A DNA stretch of 64,000 nt from Mycobacterium decipiens (GCF_963853665.1 NZ_OY970459.1:3472001-3536000), one strand, 5' to 3'; positions 36,161 through 46,592 are shown, counted from the first letter of the stretch. Made by a program: numbers and translations. The notes: generated by a model not told the origin, from the letters alone.

Positions 36161-36565
36161 CTGCCCGGTGACGATGCGCGCCGCGCAGCGGGGTGAGGAG
36201 GAGCCGGGCGATCAGCCCCTGCCCGGTGACGATGCGCGCTGCGCAGCGGGGTGAGGAGGAGCCGGGCGATCAGCCCCTGCCCGGTGACGATGCGCGCCGC
36301 GCAGCGGGGTGAGGAGGAGCCGGGCGATCAGCCCCTGCCCGGTGACGATGCGCGCCGCGCAGCGGGGTGAGGAGGAGCCGGGCGATCAGCCCCTGCCCGG
36401 TGACGATGCGCGCCGCGCAGCGGGGTGAGGAGGAGCCGGGCGATCAGCCCCTGCCCGGTGACGATGCGCGCCGCGCAGCGGGGTGAGGAGGAGCCGGGCG
36501 ATCAGCCCCTGCCCGGTGACGATGCGCGCCGCGCAGCGGGGTGAGGAGGAGCCGGGCGATCAGCC
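36161..36565. repeat. MIRU-type tandem array, seven copies of a 58-bp unit
   Basis: Units begin at 36161, 36219, 36277, 36335, 36393, 36451 and 36509, each starting ctgcccggtgacgatgcgcg and ending with gagccgggcgatcagccc; the last unit lacks one base. Copies are identical except the second, which has T where the others have C (gcgcgctgcg). The sequence matches the mycobacterial interspersed repetitive unit type (ggtgacgatgcg ... gatgaggaggagc-like core). It fills the whole gap between the convergent genes at 35552 and 36560, and its last bases carry the stop codon of the CBS gene. Period 58 is not a multiple of three, so no repeat protein is made. Confidence 0.95.
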
Positions 36566-36988
36566 TTGAGTGATGTAGGACTGCAGCTGCTGCTGCTCGG
36601 CCTCGAGTTCTCCCATTCGCGATTTCACCACGTCACCGATGCTGACGATGCCAATCAGTTTCTTCCCGTCGAGCACCGGGACGTGGCGAACCCGGTTTTC
36701 GGTCATCAGCACGCTGATCTTGTCGACCGTGTCGGATTTTGTGCAAGTGGCGACGGTGCTCGACATGATCTTGGAGATCGGGCGAGACAGCACGCTGGCA
36801 CCGTAGGTGTGTAGCTGGCGTACCACGTCACGTTCCGACACGATGCCGACCACACCTTCCGAACCGACCACCACCATGGCACCGATGTTCTGCTCGGCGA
36901 GACCGGCCAGCAGTTCCCGGACCGTGGCGTCCGGGTTGATCGTCACCACTGCTGCCCCCTTGTTCCGCAAGACATCCGCGATGCGCAT
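36560..36988 (-). CDS. Two-CBS-domain protein (Rv2406c equivalent)
   Basis: Cytoplasmic protein of 142 aa made of two CBS domains (about residues 5-60 and 75-125), the Bateman module that binds adenosine nucleotides and similar ligands. Visible repeats are IGAMVVVGSEGVVGIVSERDVVRQL and VRHVPVLDGKKLIGIVSIGDVV (each quoted within 20-residue parts: GVVGIVSERDVV and KLIGIVSIGDVV), with the common terminal SERD/SIGD motif. It ends with a Gln-rich helix (EAEQQQLQSYITQG). The 142-aa length equals the M. tuberculosis protein. The stop codon (36560-36562) lies inside the last MIRU unit. Function unknown; related CBS proteins respond to energy state or hypoxia. Confidence 0.85.
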   Translation of the reverse strand: MRIADVLRNKGAAVVTINPDATVRELLAGLAEQNIGAMVVVGSEGVVGIVSERDVVRQLHTYGASVLSRPISKIMSSTVATCTKSDTVDKISVLMTENRVRHVPVLDGKKLIGIVSIGDVVKSRMGELEAEQQQLQSYITQG

Positions 36989-37127
36989 CAAGGCCTCCCG
37001 CCGGTGGTGATCCTGTTCACACCAGGCTACGGCGTACTCGCACGGCGGGAAAGCCGACACCCGAACACGCGGCGATTGGCGCCCCAACCGATAGGTGTCC
37101 ATCACTCGGGCTTGCCAGGATAGGACC

Positions 37128-37970
37128 ATGATCGAGATCACCTTGCTGGGAACCGGAAGCCCCATCCCGGACGCGAACCGGGCCGGGCCGTCCACCCTGG
37201 TGCGGGCCGGTGGGCAGGTATTCCTGGTGGATTGCGGTCGCGGGGTGCTGCAGCGTGCGGCGGCCGTCGGCGTCGGCGCCGCGGGATTGACGGCGGTCTT
37301 GCTCACCCACTTGCATAGTGACCACATCGCCGAACTCGGCGACGTGCTCATCACGAGCTGGGTCACCAACTTCGCGCCTGATCCTCCCCCGCTGCAGATC
37401 ATCGGACCGCCGGGCACCGCCGAGGTGGTGGTGGCGACGCTGAAGGCGTTCGGTCATGACATCGGCTATCGGATCGCCCACCACGCCGATCTGACCGCAC
37501 CACCACCGATCGAGGTCCACGAATACACCGCGGGCCAAGTTTGGGATCGTGACGGCGTGAGAATCCGGGTGGCCCCTACCGATCACCGGCCGGTGGCGCC
37601 GACAATCGGGTTCCGAATCGAATCCGGCGGCACTTCGGTGGTGCTGGCCGGTGACACCGTTCCGTGCGACGGCCTCGACCAGCTGGCCGCCGGCGCGGAC
37701 GCGCTGGTACACACGGTGATCCGCAAAGACATCGTCTCTAACATCCCGCAGCAACGGCTCAAGGACATCTGTGATTACCACTCGTCGGTGCAGGACGCCG
37801 CGGCAACCGCGAACCGCGCTGGGGTGGGAACGCTCGTCATGACGCACTACGTGCCGGCCATCCTGCCGGGACAAGAGGAGCAGTGGCGCGCGCTGGCCGC
37901 GACCGAGTTCAGCGGGCAGATCGAGCTCGGCGACGACCTACACCGGGTCGAGGTGCACTCGCGGCAATAG
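37128..37970 (+). CDS. rnz: Ribonuclease Z
   Basis: Metallo-beta-lactamase-fold endonuclease that trims the 3' end of tRNA precursors. From ATG 37128 ([12 protein letters not shown]) the protein has 280 aa, near the family length. The zinc ligands are in THLHSDH (near residue 60), in the later LAGDT block, and in MTHYVPA near the end, which is shorter than usual for this region. A glycine-rich LGTGSPIPD start is typical. The last 33 bases overlap the convergent membrane-protein gene. Confidence 0.88.
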   Translation: MIEITLLGTGSPIPDANRAGPSTLVRAGGQVFLVDCGRGVLQRAAAVGVGAAGLTAVLLTHLHSDHIAELGDVLITSWVTNFAPDPPPLQIIGPPGTAEVVVATLKAFGHDIGYRIAHHADLTAPPPIEVHEYTAGQVWDRDGVRIRVAPTDHRPVAPTIGFRIESGGTSVVLAGDTVPCDGLDQLAAGADALVHTVIRKDIVSNIPQQRLKDICDYHSSVQDAAATANRAGVGTLVMTHYVPAILPGQEEQWRALAATEFSGQIELGDDLHRVEVHSRQ

Positions 37971-38645
37971 CGCGCCAGCGATGACCAGCCAGGCCAGGGC
38001 CGATACCCGCGCGATCGGCAAGATCACACCCAGTTCGGGCCAGGCCAACACCAACGTCGTCAATTCGGCGAGCCCGGCGATCGCCACGCCGCACCAGGCC
38101 AACGGTCTCGGCAACAGCTCCCGGACCAGGGCGGGCACCGCCATACCCGCCACCAACAGCCCCAGGGCCACGATGTGCCCCGGACCGCCGACGAGAAACG
38201 CCAAGAAGTAGATCGCCCGAACCAGCGCGGGGTCCATGCTGACTTCGGCGCGCGACAATGTCCAACCCAACAAACCGGTCAGACCCAGCGCGCCCGCCGC
38301 CAACGTGCCGCCGACCAACGCGATCGCGGCACCCGAGCCGGTCACCGAAAGCTGCCGCAACCGGGCGGCGGCTACCGCCGCGTAGACCGCCAGCGGTATC
38401 GCTGACGTGAATACCGCGGTGGCGATGACATGGAGCGCGAGTGGCTCGGCGCGGATGTACGCCACGACCGCGGCCACCGGCCCGTAGGGCAGCGGCAGCA
38501 CGCCGCCCAGTGCAACCCCGACGGCAAGTCCACCGAACAGCAACACCACACAGCTCCCGGACAGCATCACCAGCGCCGAGCCCCCTCGCTCGCCGGTCGG
38601 TGCCGTCCCGGTGCCGTCGCTCAGTGAATCGCTCATACCGGGCAT
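37938..38645 (-). CDS. Polytopic membrane protein of unknown function
   Basis: Unrecognised 235-aa protein with a ~25-residue polar N-terminus and about six to seven transmembrane helices: roughly residues 27-50, 62-78, 88-108, 117-140, 160-180, 190-212 and 215-230. No signature motif was recognised, apart from a short polar [15 protein letters not shown] loop after the fourth helix. ATG 38645 is taken; ATG 38636 is possible. It overlaps the end of rnz by 33 bp. I do not recall a gene at this place in M. tuberculosis, so it may be lineage-specific. Confidence 0.6.
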   Translation of the reverse strand: MPGMSDSLSDGTGTAPTGERGGSALVMLSGSCVVLLFGGLAVGVALGGVLPLPYGPVAAVVAYIRAEPLALHVIATAVFTSAIPLAVYAAVAAARLRQLSVTGSGAAIALVGGTLAAGALGLTGLLGWTLSRAEVSMDPALVRAIYFLAFLVGGPGHIVALGLLVAGMAVPALVRELLPRPLAWCGVAIAGLAELTTLVLAWPELGVILPIARVSALAWLVIAGALLPRVHLDPV

Positions 38646-38755
38646 ACTGCCCAGCCGCGAACGTTGGTGGTGAACGGGCCCCCGATTTCGCCGAAACGCA
38701 GGCTGTCAGCGCAGCTAGCGATACGATTCGCAGGGGAAATTGATCGGAGTTCCCG

Positions 38756-40180
38756 ATGTCGTATGTGGTCACGGGTCCGGAGGCAATGCTGACCAAGGCC
38801 GCCGATTTGGCCGGGGTCGGGTCGGTGATTGCGGAGGCCAACGCGGCCGCGGCGGCCCGGACGGTCGGCATGCACGCCGCCGCCGCCGATCACGTGTCGG
38901 CGGCCGTCGCGGCGATGTTCGGGTCGCACGCGCAGATCTATCAGTCCATCAGCACCCAGATGGCCGCATTCCACGACCAGTTTGTGCAGACCCTCACCGC
39001 GAATAGCGCCGCGTACGCCAGCGCCGAGGCCAACGTTCAGCAAAGCCTGCTCGGCACGATCAATGCGCCCGCCCAAGCGCTGCTGGGTCGGCCGCTGATC
39101 GGTAACGGCGCCGACGGAGAAACCGTCGGTGGGGTGGGTCAGCCCGGCGGACCAGGCGGATTGCTGTACGGCAACGGCGGCCGGGGCGGCGACAGCACCA
39201 ACCCCGGGGTCCCCGGCGGAACCGGCGGGGCCGCCGGGCTGATCGGTTGGGGCGGTGCGGGCGGCAAGGGCGGGGACGGCGTCGTCGCCAGCGGCAACGG
39301 TGGAAACGGCGGAACCGGCGGCAGCGCGTGGCTGTGGGGTAGCGGCGGGCCCGGCGGAACCGGCGGGGCCGCCGTGGACGTGGCTCAGCCCGGCACCGGC
39401 GGTACCGGAGGCCAAGGCGGCCTGTTCTTCGGTGACGGCGGTGCCGGCGGCACCGGAGGAATTGGCGCGGACGACACCATCACCTCCGCCGGTACCGGAG
39501 GCCTCGGCGGCAGCGCCCGGCTGTTCGGCCACGGGGGACCCGGTGGAGCCGGTGGCGACACCACCGGCTCCTTCGGAGGCGGGGGCGGTGAAGGCGGCAA
39601 TGGGGGGCTGCTCTACGGCAACGGCGGCACCGGCGGTAACGGCGGCGTCGGCGCCTTCGTGGGCGGGGGCGGCGGCGAGGGTGGCGACACCGGTCTGCTC
39701 GGCAACGGCGGCAACGGCGGCGATGGCGCCGGCACCGGGGCAAGTCCCGGATTCGGCGGGGGCGGCGGGGACGGCGGCCGCCCGGGGTTGCTGTACGGCA
39801 TCGGCGGCAACGGAGGTGACGGCGGCCCCGGCACCGACGCCTCGGCCAACGCGGGCGGCTTCGGCGGCGCCGGGTACGGCGCCGGGCTGTTCGGCCACGG
39901 TGGAGCGGGCGGGAACGGCGGGTCGGGCGGCGGCACCGGCGGCGCGGGCGGAGCCGGCGCCTTCATCATCGGCAGCGGCGGCCCCGGCGGCGCGGGCGGC
40001 GCCGGCAACGCGACCAGCACCGCCGGTGGACCCGGGGGTAGCGGCGGGGACGCCCAGGTGATCGGCAACGGCGGCAACGGTGGACCCGGCGGATCGGGCT
40101 TCGGCGGCGGCCCGGACGGCGTGGGCGGACCCGGCGGGGCCGGCGGGTCGCTGTTCGGCCAACCGGGAATCCCCGGCTAG
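38756..40180 (+). CDS. PE_PGRS family protein
   Basis: Member of the PE_PGRS family: cell-surface or secreted proteins probably exported by an ESX (type VII) system, some linked to host interaction. The 474-aa protein begins with an intact PE domain ([12 protein letters not shown] ... [19 protein letters not shown], about residues 1-125). A PGRS region follows to the end, dominated by GGxGG and GNGG triplets, with recurring [15 protein letters not shown]-type phrases. PGRS breaks are frequent near 200-290, with several (G/A)GG(A/T)GG runs. The PE gene at this place in M. tuberculosis is PE24; orthology is not assured. Downstream is a convergent gene 18 bases away. Confidence 0.93.
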   Translation: MSYVVTGPEAMLTKAADLAGVGSVIAEANAAAAARTVGMHAAAADHVSAAVAAMFGSHAQIYQSISTQMAAFHDQFVQTLTANSAAYASAEANVQQSLLGTINAPAQALLGRPLIGNGADGETVGGVGQPGGPGGLLYGNGGRGGDSTNPGVPGGTGGAAGLIGWGGAGGKGGDGVVASGNGGNGGTGGSAWLWGSGGPGGTGGAAVDVAQPGTGGTGGQGGLFFGDGGAGGTGGIGADDTITSAGTGGLGGSARLFGHGGPGGAGGDTTGSFGGGGGEGGNGGLLYGNGGTGGNGGVGAFVGGGGGEGGDTGLLGNGGNGGDGAGTGASPGFGGGGGDGGRPGLLYGIGGNGGDGGPGTDASANAGGFGGAGYGAGLFGHGGAGGNGGSGGGTGGAGGAGAFIIGSGGPGGAGGAGNATSTAGGPGGSGGDAQVIGNGGNGGPGGSGFGGGPDGVGGPGGAGGSLFGQPGIPG

Positions 40181-40197
40181 GCCGCGCGCGTCAAGGT

Positions 40198-41037
40198 TCA
40201 GGCCAGCCGCGTGGTCTCTACCACCACATCCAGGTCGGTGACCCCTTCCCCGGAGTAAATGCCTTTCAGCGGGGACACGTCGGTGTAGTCGCGGCCAACG
40301 CCCACGCTGACGTATTGCTCGGTGATTTCACTGTCATTGGTGGGGTCGTAGTGCCACCATCCGCCGGTCCAGGCCAGAATCCAGGCATGACTGCGCCCGT
40401 CGACCGTCTTTCCGACAACGGCGTCCCGCTTGGGGTGCAGATACCCGGACACGTACCGACAGGGAATTCCCATGCTGCGCAACACAATCAGCGACAAATG
40501 CACGAAGTCCTGGCAGACGCCCTTGCCTTGTTCCAACGCATCGAGCCCGGACGAATGCACACTGGTGGTGCCCGGAATGTAATCCAACTCGCTGCGCGCC
40601 CACCGGGCCGCGGCGACCACAGCTTCGCTAGGCTCGTGGTATTTCATGATCCGCCTGGCCACGGCGTCAACACGTTCGCTTGTCGGGGTGTGCGGGGTGG
40701 GGCGGAGCACTTCGTCGAACCGATCGATCACGGCCGCCGATTCCAATTCGGCCCAGGTCGCCTTGGCCACCGGCGGCTCGGGGCGCTCGGTCTCCACGAC
40801 CGACGCGGACGTCACCGTCAGCTCGGTGTGCGGCGCATGCAGATCGAATGCCGTCACCGCGGTACCCCAGTAGTCGATGTAGCGGTAGGAGCGGGTGGCC
40901 GGGATGGTTTCGACTCGATTGTGGATGACGTTTTGCCGACTGCTGGACCGCGGGGTTAACCGGGCTTCGTTGTAGGAGGCGGTGACCGGGGACTGATAGT
41001 CGTATCCGGTGGTGTGCACCACCCGCATCCGCCACAT
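40198..41037 (-). CDS. Transglutaminase-like protein (Rv2409c equivalent)
   Basis: Transglutaminase-like/bacterial-type protein of 279 aa, equal to the M. tuberculosis protein. N-terminal part is a beta-rich domain (about residues 1-100). The papain-like core has the catalytic triad: Cys in GKGVCQDFVHLSL (near residue 170), His in GRSHAWILAW (near 218) and Asp in HYDPTNDS (near 234). It ends an operon of three genes in the usual order: ATP-grasp, alpha-E protein, transglutaminase, found widely in bacteria and possibly acting on peptides; substrate unknown. Its ATG shares one base with the previous stop (TGATG). Confidence 0.9.
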   Translation of the reverse strand: MWRMRVVHTTGYDYQSPVTASYNEARLTPRSSSRQNVIHNRVETIPATRSYRYIDYWGTAVTAFDLHAPHTELTVTSASVVETERPEPPVAKATWAELESAAVIDRFDEVLRPTPHTPTSERVDAVARRIMKYHEPSEAVVAAARWARSELDYIPGTTSVHSSGLDALEQGKGVCQDFVHLSLIVLRSMGIPCRYVSGYLHPKRDAVVGKTVDGRSHAWILAWTGGWWHYDPTNDSEITEQYVSVGVGRDYTDVSPLKGIYSGEGVTDLDVVVETTRLA

Positions 41038-42014
41038 CAGGACTCCCCTTGGCTGACCACAAGTTGGCCGCGCTCGCCGGCATCCGACCAGGCAACCCAG
41101 GGCGCGGCGTGGAAATACTGCAGCGCCAACGCATCTCCGACATCGCGGCAGGTTGTCTGCAAGCCCGCCAGGCGGCTTTCCAGGGTCTCGAGCAGGACGC
41201 CCGGTTGCACGAATTCCAGTTCGCTGCGCGCCTGCCCCAGCAATCGCTGCGCCTCGCTGGTGGCCCCGATCCGGCTGTGCGGATTGTGCCCCAACTCGTC
41301 GAGGTTGTGTTCGGCCAGCTTCAACGAGTGGAAAACCGAGCGCGGGAAAAGCCGGTCGAGCATCATGAATTCGACCACCCGACCCGCGTCCAGCACACCG
41401 CGGTAGGTACGCAGGTAAGTGTCGTGCGCACCCGCCGAGCGCAGCAGCGTCACCCACGCCGGCGACGATGCGCTGTCCCCCACTCGCGACAGCAATAGCC
41501 GCACCGTCATGTCGACCCGCTCAATCGCGCGGCCCAGCACCATGAAGCGATATCCGTCGTCCCGCGACAGCGTCGAATCAGCCAGACCGGCGAACATCGC
41601 GGCGCGACCCTCGATGAACGACAGAAACTCGTGCGGCCCAAGGCGTTTGGCAGCGCGTTCGCGTTCGGGCAGGGCGTGATAGGTGGTGTTGAGACACTCC
41701 CAGGTCTCGCTGGAAGTGACTTCCCGTGCCGACTTTGCGTTTTCCCGCGCCGCCGAGATCGCGTCAACGATCGAGCAGCCGCCCGAGGTGTTGGTGCTGA
41801 AAGCCACCAAGTCCGTCAAAGACCAGACATCCAACGCGTGATCCGGGGGCTCGATGCCGAGCACAAGCAACAGCAGCCGGGAAGCGTGGTCGGGATCGAC
41901 GCTGGAATCCTCGAGCAGTTGATGCACCGCCACGTCCAGAATGCGCGCGGTGTCGTCGGCACGCTCGACATAGCGACCGATCCAATACAGTGCTTCGGCG
42001 TTGCGGGCCAGCAT
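41037..42014 (-). CDS. Alpha-E domain protein (Rv2410c equivalent)
   Basis: Alpha-helical protein of 325 aa of the bacterial alpha-E (DUF403) family, function unknown. Visible: start MLARNAEALYWIGRYVERADDTARILD, quoted in short parts as NAEALYWIGRYVERA and ARILDVAVHQLLED, a His/Glu-rich helical core (WECLNTTYHALPERE), and GRAIERVDMTVRLLLSR. The family is nearly always found between a circularly permuted ATP-grasp gene and a transglutaminase gene, as here, and the three probably form one pathway. The 325-aa length matches M. tuberculosis. Both junctions share one base with the neighbours. Confidence 0.88.
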   Translation of the reverse strand: MLARNAEALYWIGRYVERADDTARILDVAVHQLLEDSSVDPDHASRLLLLVLGIEPPDHALDVWSLTDLVAFSTNTSGGCSIVDAISAARENAKSAREVTSSETWECLNTTYHALPERERAAKRLGPHEFLSFIEGRAAMFAGLADSTLSRDDGYRFMVLGRAIERVDMTVRLLLSRVGDSASSPAWVTLLRSAGAHDTYLRTYRGVLDAGRVVEFMMLDRLFPRSVFHSLKLAEHNLDELGHNPHSRIGATSEAQRLLGQARSELEFVQPGVLLETLESRLAGLQTTCRDVGDALALQYFHAAPWVAWSDAGERGQLVVSQGES

Positions 42015-43654
42015 CAGTCGATCGCCTTCTGTTGTTGCTGCTGCTGCGGTTGTTCGTCTTGCTGTTGAGATCCGGACGCGTCCAGCGCGGGGTCGGGCAG
42101 CGGCTGCGGCAGCGAACGCACGATCTGCGCGGCACCCAACTCGCGGGCGGCCGCCGAAGCGCGTGGCGCCAGCACCCAGGTGTCCTTCGAGCCGCCGCCC
42201 TGACTGGAGTTGACCACCCGGGAGCCCTCGACCAGGGCCACCCGGGTCAGCCCGCCCGGCAGCACCCACACGTCGTTGCCGTCGTTGACCGCGAACGGCC
42301 GCAGGTCCACGTAGCGAGGTGCCAACGTGCCTTCGATTCGGGTCGGCACGGTCGACAGTTCCATCATCGGCTGCGCGATCCAGCTTCGGGGGTCGTCGCG
42401 GATCTTCTTACTGACGACGGCCAGTTCCGCCGGCGAGGCTTCAGGGCCGAACACGATGCCGTAGCCACCGGATCCCTCGACCGGCTTGACGACCAGTTCG
42501 CTGATCCGGTCCAAGACCTCTTCACGTTCGTCATCCAGCCAGCACCGCAGGGTCTCCACGTTGGCCAGGAGCGGCCTTTCGTGCAGGTAGTACTCGATCA
42601 TGGTCGGTACATAGGTGTAGACGAGTTTGTCGTCGCCGACGCCGTTGCCGATCGCACTGGAGATGACGACGTTGCCGGCGCGGGCGGCGTTGACCAGACC
42701 GGCCACCCCGAGCACCGAATCGGCGCGGAACTGCAGCGGATCCAGGAAGGCGTCATCGATGCGCCGGTAGATGACGTCGACCTGACGCTCCCCCTCAGTG
42801 GTGCGCATGTACACCTGGTTGTCCCGGCAGAACAGGTCGCGACCTTCGACCAGCTCGACACCCATCTGCCGGGCCAGCAGCGAATGCTCGAAATACGCCG
42901 AGTTGGCCACCCCTGGGGTCAGGACCACCACCGTGGGGTCGGCCTCGTTGGTAGCCGCCGAATTGCGCAGCGCACGCAGCAGGTGTGCGGAGTAGTCGTC
43001 GACCGCGCGCACCCGATGGGTGGCGAACAGGTTCGGGAATACCCGCGCCATGGTGCGCCGGTTCTCCATGACATACGACACCCCCGAGGGCGAGCGCAAG
43101 TTGTCCTCGAGAACCCGGAAGTCGCCGCGATCATCGCGGATCAGGTCGATGCCGGCGACGTGGATTCGCACGCCGTTGGGTGGGACGATCCCGACCGCCT
43201 CGCGGTGAAAGTGCTCGCAGGAAGTCACCAGCCGGCGCGGGATGACGCCGTCGCGCAGGATCTCCTGATCACCGTAGATGTCGTCGAGGTACATCTCGAG
43301 GGCCTTCACGCGCTGAGTGATGCCGCGCTCCAGCCGGGTCCACTCGGCCGCCGAGATGACCCGCGGCACCAGGTCGAGCGGGAACGGCCGCTCCTGGCCC
43401 GACAGGGAGAACGTGATGCCCTGGTCGATGAACGCCCGGCCCAGCGCATCGGCGCGGGCCTTGAGTTCCGACGCGTCTGATGGCGCCAGCTCGGCATAGA
43501 TGCCTTTGTAGGGGCCACGGACAATGCCCTGCGCATCGAACATTTCGTCGAACGCCATCGCATAAGCGGCCGATGTGTTGTAGCCACCGAAGATGCGTTC
43601 AGCGCGGGCAGGCGATCGCCGCTTGGTCTCCTTGAGTTGGTTTGGCAGACTCAC
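42014..43654 (-). CDS. Circularly permuted ATP-grasp protein (Rv2411c equivalent)
   Basis: ATP-grasp family ligase of 546 aa with circular permutation (CP_ATPgrasp, DUF404/DUF407 group); likely joins an amino-acid or peptide carboxylate to an amine. Visible blocks include GAVHGLP-type core segments: ERGITQRVKALEMYLDDIYG, RVLEDNLRSPSGVSYVMENR, and a later VVLTPGVANSAYFEHSLLA plus GVELVEGRDL. An ATP-binding lysine-type segment LVVKPVEGSGGYGIVFGP lies near residue 380. The C-terminus ends in a long Gln-rich run (QQQDEQPQQQQQQ). First gene of the three-gene operon. Substrate unknown. Confidence 0.85.
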   Translation of the reverse strand: MSLPNQLKETKRRSPARAERIFGGYNTSAAYAMAFDEMFDAQGIVRGPYKGIYAELAPSDASELKARADALGRAFIDQGITFSLSGQERPFPLDLVPRVISAAEWTRLERGITQRVKALEMYLDDIYGDQEILRDGVIPRRLVTSCEHFHREAVGIVPPNGVRIHVAGIDLIRDDRGDFRVLEDNLRSPSGVSYVMENRRTMARVFPNLFATHRVRAVDDYSAHLLRALRNSAATNEADPTVVVLTPGVANSAYFEHSLLARQMGVELVEGRDLFCRDNQVYMRTTEGERQVDVIYRRIDDAFLDPLQFRADSVLGVAGLVNAARAGNVVISSAIGNGVGDDKLVYTYVPTMIEYYLHERPLLANVETLRCWLDDEREEVLDRISELVVKPVEGSGGYGIVFGPEASPAELAVVSKKIRDDPRSWIAQPMMELSTVPTRIEGTLAPRYVDLRPFAVNDGNDVWVLPGGLTRVALVEGSRVVNSSQGGGSKDTWVLAPRASAAARELGAAQIVRSLPQPLPDPALDASGSQQQDEQPQQQQQQKAID

Positions 43655-43773
43655 CCGTCTTATGCTGCCTCAAATTCGACATTCCGGTAGCCCACGGATT
43701 CCGCTTTTGGGCGAAAACGTAACCGACTGATAACCTGGGCAGCCGAATCAAACCGACCAAGGGACTCTGACGC

Positions 43774-44034
43774 GTGGCCAACATCAAGTCGCAGCAGAAG
43801 CGCAACCGCACCAACGAGCGCGCCCGACTGCGCAACAAGGCGGTGAAATCCTCGCTTCGCACCGCCGTCCGTGCGTTCCGTGAGGCTGCCCATTCCGCTG
43901 ACAAGGAAAAGGCCGCGGAACTACTGGCGTCGACCAACCGCAAGCTGGACAAGGCGGCCAGCAAGGGCGTGATTCATAAGAATCAGGCCGCGAACAAGAA
44001 GTCGGCGCTGGCCCGGGCCCTCAACAAGCTCTGA
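43774..44034 (+). CDS. rpsT: 30S ribosomal protein S20
   Basis: Small-subunit protein S20, 86 aa, binds 16S rRNA and supports assembly. Starts at GTG 43774 ([20 protein letters not shown]), a lysine/arginine-rich helical protein with the family ends [14 protein letters not shown]. Its gene is divergent from the ATP-grasp gene and faces holA 18 bases away. Length and start are standard for mycobacteria. Confidence 0.97.
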   Translation: MANIKSQQKRNRTNERARLRNKAVKSSLRTAVRAFREAAHSADKEKAAELLASTNRKLDKAASKGVIHKNQAANKKSALARALNKL

Positions 44035-44052
44035 GCTCTGGGGCCCGCCAAC

Positions 44053-45021
44053 TCATCGGCTGCGGTCCGCCACCAACTCGGCGACCTGCCGGACCGCGGC
44101 TTCCAGCGCGTAGTCGGCGTCCGCGACGGCGCCCTTGACGTTGGCGTTGAGTTCGGCCACCAATCTCATCGCGGTTGCCACCGTGTCGCGCGACCAACGC
44201 CGAGCCTGCTTCTGGGCCTTCTGTACCCGCCAGGGCGGCATCCCCAGCTGTGCAGCCAGCCGGTACGGGTCACCGGATTGCGGCCCGACTCGCCCAATGG
44301 CATGCACCGCTTCGGCGAGCGCATCGGCCAACACCACCAGCGGCTCGCCACGCATCATTGCCCACCGCAGCGCCTCCGCAGCTCCCGCTACATCGCCGGC
44401 CACAGCCTTGTCTGCGATGTCGAAGCCCTTCACTTCGGCCTTGCCACTGTGATAGCGCCGCACCGCGGCGGCATCGACAGCTTCGCCGGTGTCGGCGACC
44501 AACTGTGAGCAGGCCGAGGCGAGTTCGCGCGCGTCGGAGCCGACGGCATCCAGCAGGGCGGTCACCGTCTCGTCGTCGACCTTGACCCGCAACGATCGGA
44601 ACTCGCCACGGATGAAGTCCGCGCGCTCGCTGAACTTGGTGATTCGCGCACATCGGTGAATCTGCGCGCCTAGCGACTCCAACTCGTTGGCCAGCGCTTT
44701 GGCGCGCCCGCCACCCGAGTGCACCACCACCAGCACCGTGCCGTGCGGGATGTCGGCGGCGGCCGAGGCAACTAGCGCGGCAGCGTCCTTGCCGGCCTCG
44801 GCGGCGGCCTCCAGCACGACGATCCGCTCCTCGGCGAACAATGACGGACTCAGCAGTTCGGCGAGTTCATAGGTACCGACGTCGCCTGCCCGCATTCGGC
44901 TCACGGGAACGTCGTCGGAGCCGGCCCGCCGCCGAGCTGCGCGCAATACGTCCTGCACCGCCCTCTCGACCAGCAGCTCTTCGTCCCCCAGCACCAAGTG
45001 CAACTGCGAAACCTCGCTCAC
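44053..45021 (-). CDS. holA: DNA polymerase III delta subunit HolA
   Basis: Delta subunit of the clamp loader, which opens the sliding clamp. The 322-aa protein has the N-terminal HolA domain ([18 protein letters not shown]), the central AAA-like region ([21 protein letters not shown]) and the C-terminal helical domain ([20 protein letters not shown]). The next-upstream gene comEC ends 12 bases before it on the same strand, suggesting one operon comEA-comEC-holA. Confidence 0.92.
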   Translation of the reverse strand: MSEVSQLHLVLGDEELLVERAVQDVLRAARRRAGSDDVPVSRMRAGDVGTYELAELLSPSLFAEERIVVLEAAAEAGKDAAALVASAAADIPHGTVLVVVHSGGGRAKALANELESLGAQIHRCARITKFSERADFIRGEFRSLRVKVDDETVTALLDAVGSDARELASACSQLVADTGEAVDAAAVRRYHSGKAEVKGFDIADKAVAGDVAGAAEALRWAMMRGEPLVVLADALAEAVHAIGRVGPQSGDPYRLAAQLGMPPWRVQKAQKQARRWSRDTVATAMRLVAELNANVKGAVADADYALEAAVRQVAELVADRSR

Positions 45022-45033
45022 CCCATGATGGTG

Positions 45034-46587
45034 TCACGACCGGCCGACGAGTCCTGACAGTGACCAGGCAAGCAGACAAAGGATGGCCACCAGCGCCGCC
45101 GAGCACATCGCTGCCCGAAACCATCGCCAGCGCCACAGCGCAATCGCGAGCACGGTGGCGCCACCGACTACCAGCATGCCGGGCAAACCCGCCCCGACGG
45201 GCACGGTCGCCGCGGGTATGCCGGCCGCCCAATGCGCCACTCGCAACACCCACCACACTTCGGGCCCGGTGAAACGGATCAGCAGTCGCGCGCCGGCCGG
45301 CCACGGGACCACCAGCACGGCCGCAGCGCTACCCAGCACGGTGATCGGCGCAATCACGGCCCCCACCGCCAGATTGGCCGCCGCGGCCACCAGGCTCACC
45401 CGGCCAGAGATAGCGGCGACCAGTGGCGCCGTCACCACCTGCGCTGCCCCCGCGACGGCGAGGGCGTCGGCCAGCGCCTCAGGACAGCCGCGCGCGACCA
45501 GGCGACGCGACCAGGCCGGCGCGATAACGATCAGTGCGGCCGTCGCCACCACGGACAGCGCGAAGCCGATGTCGACGGCAAGGTGCGGAGCGGCTGCCAG
45601 CAACACCAGCACGCTGCCCGACAATGCCGGAATGGCCTGCCGCCGGCGCGACGCCAGTATCCCCAGCAGGGCAATGGCACCCATCACGGCCGCGCGTAAC
45701 ACGCTGGCCGTCGGCTGCACCACGATGACGAACGCCACCAGTGCGACGGTCGCACCCACCGCGGCCACCCTCGGTCCGATCAATCGGGCCGAGAACAGCA
45801 CCGCCGCGCACACGATCGTGACGTTCGCCCCCGAGACCGCGGTCAGGTGCGTCAAGCCGGCCGCACGGAACTCGCGGCCGGTTGAGGCAGTGACCGTCGA
45901 AGTATCACCGAGAACCAGGGCCGGCAGCATCGTGGCCTGATCGGCGGGCAGCACCTCGCGAACCGCGCCCGCGAACCGACTGCGGACGGTGTGGGCAGCC
46001 AGATGCACCGGACTGGCGCGGCCCATGGTTGGCCGACCGGTCGCGTTGAGCACCGCGACCGTCAAGTCGTGACGGGCTGGGCGGCTGATGCGCGCGGTGA
46101 ACCGGGCGGGTTGTCCGACCAGCAGTTCGCCGAAGTCCAGCGCTCGCCCGAAAACCACTACCCGCCCGGATGTCTTGTCATCACGCAAACGCTGCAACGT
46201 CGCCCGGAACATCAACCTGCCGCGACCCAGCGACAGCGGACTCTCGCTGGGGGTGACCGTCACCAACGCGGAGGTTCCAAACGCTGCGGTGATCGGGTGG
46301 CGACCGACCGCCTCGGCCCGCAACGCGACCGCTAGCCCATACCCCGCGCCCACGACACCGATCGCGACCAGGCCGGCGCTGATCGCACCCAGTCGCGGAA
46401 CTTGCCCCAGCCGGCGCGTCACGCACCACCACAGCGCGCCGGAGGTGGCGGCCACCACGGTGCAGCACGATGCACACGCGGTGCCGATCGGCCACCAGAT
46501 CCCGGTAGCAGTGACGATCCAGCTGGTCAGCGCGGCCGGGACCAGCCGCACGTCGATGCGGGATGCGCCGAAGTCGGTATCGCGCAC
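45034..46587 (-). CDS. comEC: ComEC/Rec2-family membrane protein
   Basis: Integral membrane protein of 517 aa of the ComEC competence family, which in transformable bacteria forms the DNA channel. The ComEC core region is present: AAGLTHLTAVSGANVTIVCAAV (quoted as GLTHLTAVSGANVTIV) near residue 250, plus about ten helices after it. The usual C-terminal metallo-beta-lactamase domain is absent; the protein ends after the membrane part, as in M. tuberculosis Rv2414c (about 514 aa). DNA uptake in mycobacteria is not established, so function is unclear. Start ATG 46587 is 5 bases after comEA. Confidence 0.9.
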   Translation of the reverse strand: MRDTDFGASRIDVRLVPAALTSWIVTATGIWWPIGTACASCCTVVAATSGALWWCVTRRLGQVPRLGAISAGLVAIGVVGAGYGLAVALRAEAVGRHPITAAFGTSALVTVTPSESPLSLGRGRLMFRATLQRLRDDKTSGRVVVFGRALDFGELLVGQPARFTARISRPARHDLTVAVLNATGRPTMGRASPVHLAAHTVRSRFAGAVREVLPADQATMLPALVLGDTSTVTASTGREFRAAGLTHLTAVSGANVTIVCAAVLFSARLIGPRVAAVGATVALVAFVIVVQPTASVLRAAVMGAIALLGILASRRRQAIPALSGSVLVLLAAAPHLAVDIGFALSVVATAALIVIAPAWSRRLVARGCPEALADALAVAGAAQVVTAPLVAAISGRVSLVAAAANLAVGAVIAPITVLGSAAAVLVVPWPAGARLLIRFTGPEVWWVLRVAHWAAGIPAATVPVGAGLPGMLVVGGATVLAIALWRWRWFRAAMCSAALVAILCLLAWSLSGLVGRS

Positions 46588-46592
46588 CGGTG

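Noticed and set aside
36161..36565. CRISPR-like repeat array
   Set aside because: Units abut with no variable spacers and there are no cas genes; the unit is MIRU-like.
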